DNA of 14,277 nucleotides, from contig DAOVQB010000111.1 of the NCBI GenBank assembly GCA_030628905.1, positions 1 through 14,277 of the forward strand. Reading direction: 5' to 3'. Origin of the DNA: DAOVQB01 sp023128935 (lineage in GTDB: Bacteria > Eisenbacteria > RBG-16-71-46 > CAIMUX01 > WJJG01). Below are positions 14,123 through 14,277 of this stretch, piece by piece. Below the pieces are notes generated by a model. It was given only the letters and a program-made list of their open reading frames with translations. It was not told where the DNA came from and did not search any database. A program made the position numbers and the translations under genes. The first letter of the stretch is position 1. The number at the start of each line of letters is the position of its first letter.

Positions 14123-14277
14123 ATCCCTCGAGAACACGCTTGAGCAGCCGCCCGTCTAACTTCTTATCATGCCAGAGCTTATGGCATGCGCTGCAGAGCG
14201 CTATGAGGTTTTCTGGGTCGTTCGTACCACCCAGCTCGCGCGGAATGATGTGATGAACCTCCATGAAGCGAGTATTC
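14118..14277 (-). CDS. HNH endonuclease, C-terminal part (runs off the right edge)
   Basis: The minus strand is open from the window edge to a TGA at 14118-14120 and encodes 52 full codons. They contain an HNH core: EVHHIIPRELGGTNDPENL, then IALCSACHKLWHDKKLDG. The HH pair, the Asn of DPENL and the last His of KLWH are the metal-binding and catalytic positions of HNH (PF01844-type) nucleases; CSAC supplies two of the usual structural zinc Cys. The N-terminal half lies outside the window, so its role (mobile-element homing, restriction, phage packaging or free-standing HNH) cannot be judged. The core residues seen are intact. Confidence 0.85.
   Translation of the reverse strand, partial: NTRFMEVHHIIPRELGGTNDPENLIALCSACHKLWHDKKLDGRLLKRVLEGS

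Overview
The window looks like a chromosomal stretch of a GC-rich, Gram-negative, uncultured-type bacterium. Three things point this way: a lipid A-type acyltransferase (outer membrane), a periplasmic or envelope octaheme cytochrome c (anaerobic or metal respiration), and a large secreted protein ending in a FlgD/Por-sorting-type Ig domain. That last architecture is common in FCB-group and Candidatus Eisenbacteria-like genomes. The lineage is an inference from gene content; no rRNA is present to confirm it.

Layout, left to right. (1) 1-680: the tail of an unknown gene, then a decayed fragment of a secreted beta-sandwich protein with no start codon. (2) 872-2746: a clearly less GC-rich 624-aa orphan with TIM-barrel flavoprotein-like motifs, probably acquired horizontally. 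(3) 2884-4721, minus strand: a CPA2/KefB-type cation:proton antiporter with an RCK/TrkA-N domain. A 28-aa hydrophobic leader ORF precedes it and is joined to it by a TGATG stop/start overlap; a 13-bp palindrome lies upstream. (4) 5112-7751: a secreted or membrane-anchored class II glutamine amidotransferase-type Ntn domain fused to two Ig/CARDB-like repeats, a jelly-roll domain and a FlgD-like C-terminal domain. (5) 7875-8864, minus strand: an LpxL/HtrB-family acyltransferase, divergent from (6) 8914-12511: a compact iron operon of a DtxR/MntR-type regulator with a C-terminal FeoA-like domain, FeoA with an odd Gly/Arg-rich tail, and FeoB. A perfect 9-2-9 palindrome of DtxR-box type lies in the 49-bp divergent gap. 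(7) 12512-12887: a likely transposase remnant, then a promoter and an SD-occluding hairpin for (8) 12888-13961, an octaheme c-type cytochrome. (9) 13962-14277: a hairpin, a 30-bp tandem repeat and the C-terminus of an HNH endonuclease entering from the right on the minus strand.

How the parts fit. The regulator, FeoA and FeoB form a self-contained ferrous iron uptake unit, with the regulator probably autoregulating through the palindrome and possibly also controlling the divergent acyltransferase. The downstream octaheme cytochrome is a heavy iron consumer and may be functionally linked, but has its own promoter-like sequence. The remaining genes are separated by remnants (truncated genes, a transposase tail, tandem repeats), which suggests a rearranged, accessory-rich segment.

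Most unusual points: the exported Ntn-amidotransferase fusion; the FeoA tail, with a G-quadruplex-type sequence and a single in-frame TAG separating it from FeoB; the leader peptide coupled to the antiporter; and the low-GC orphan flavoprotein-like gene.
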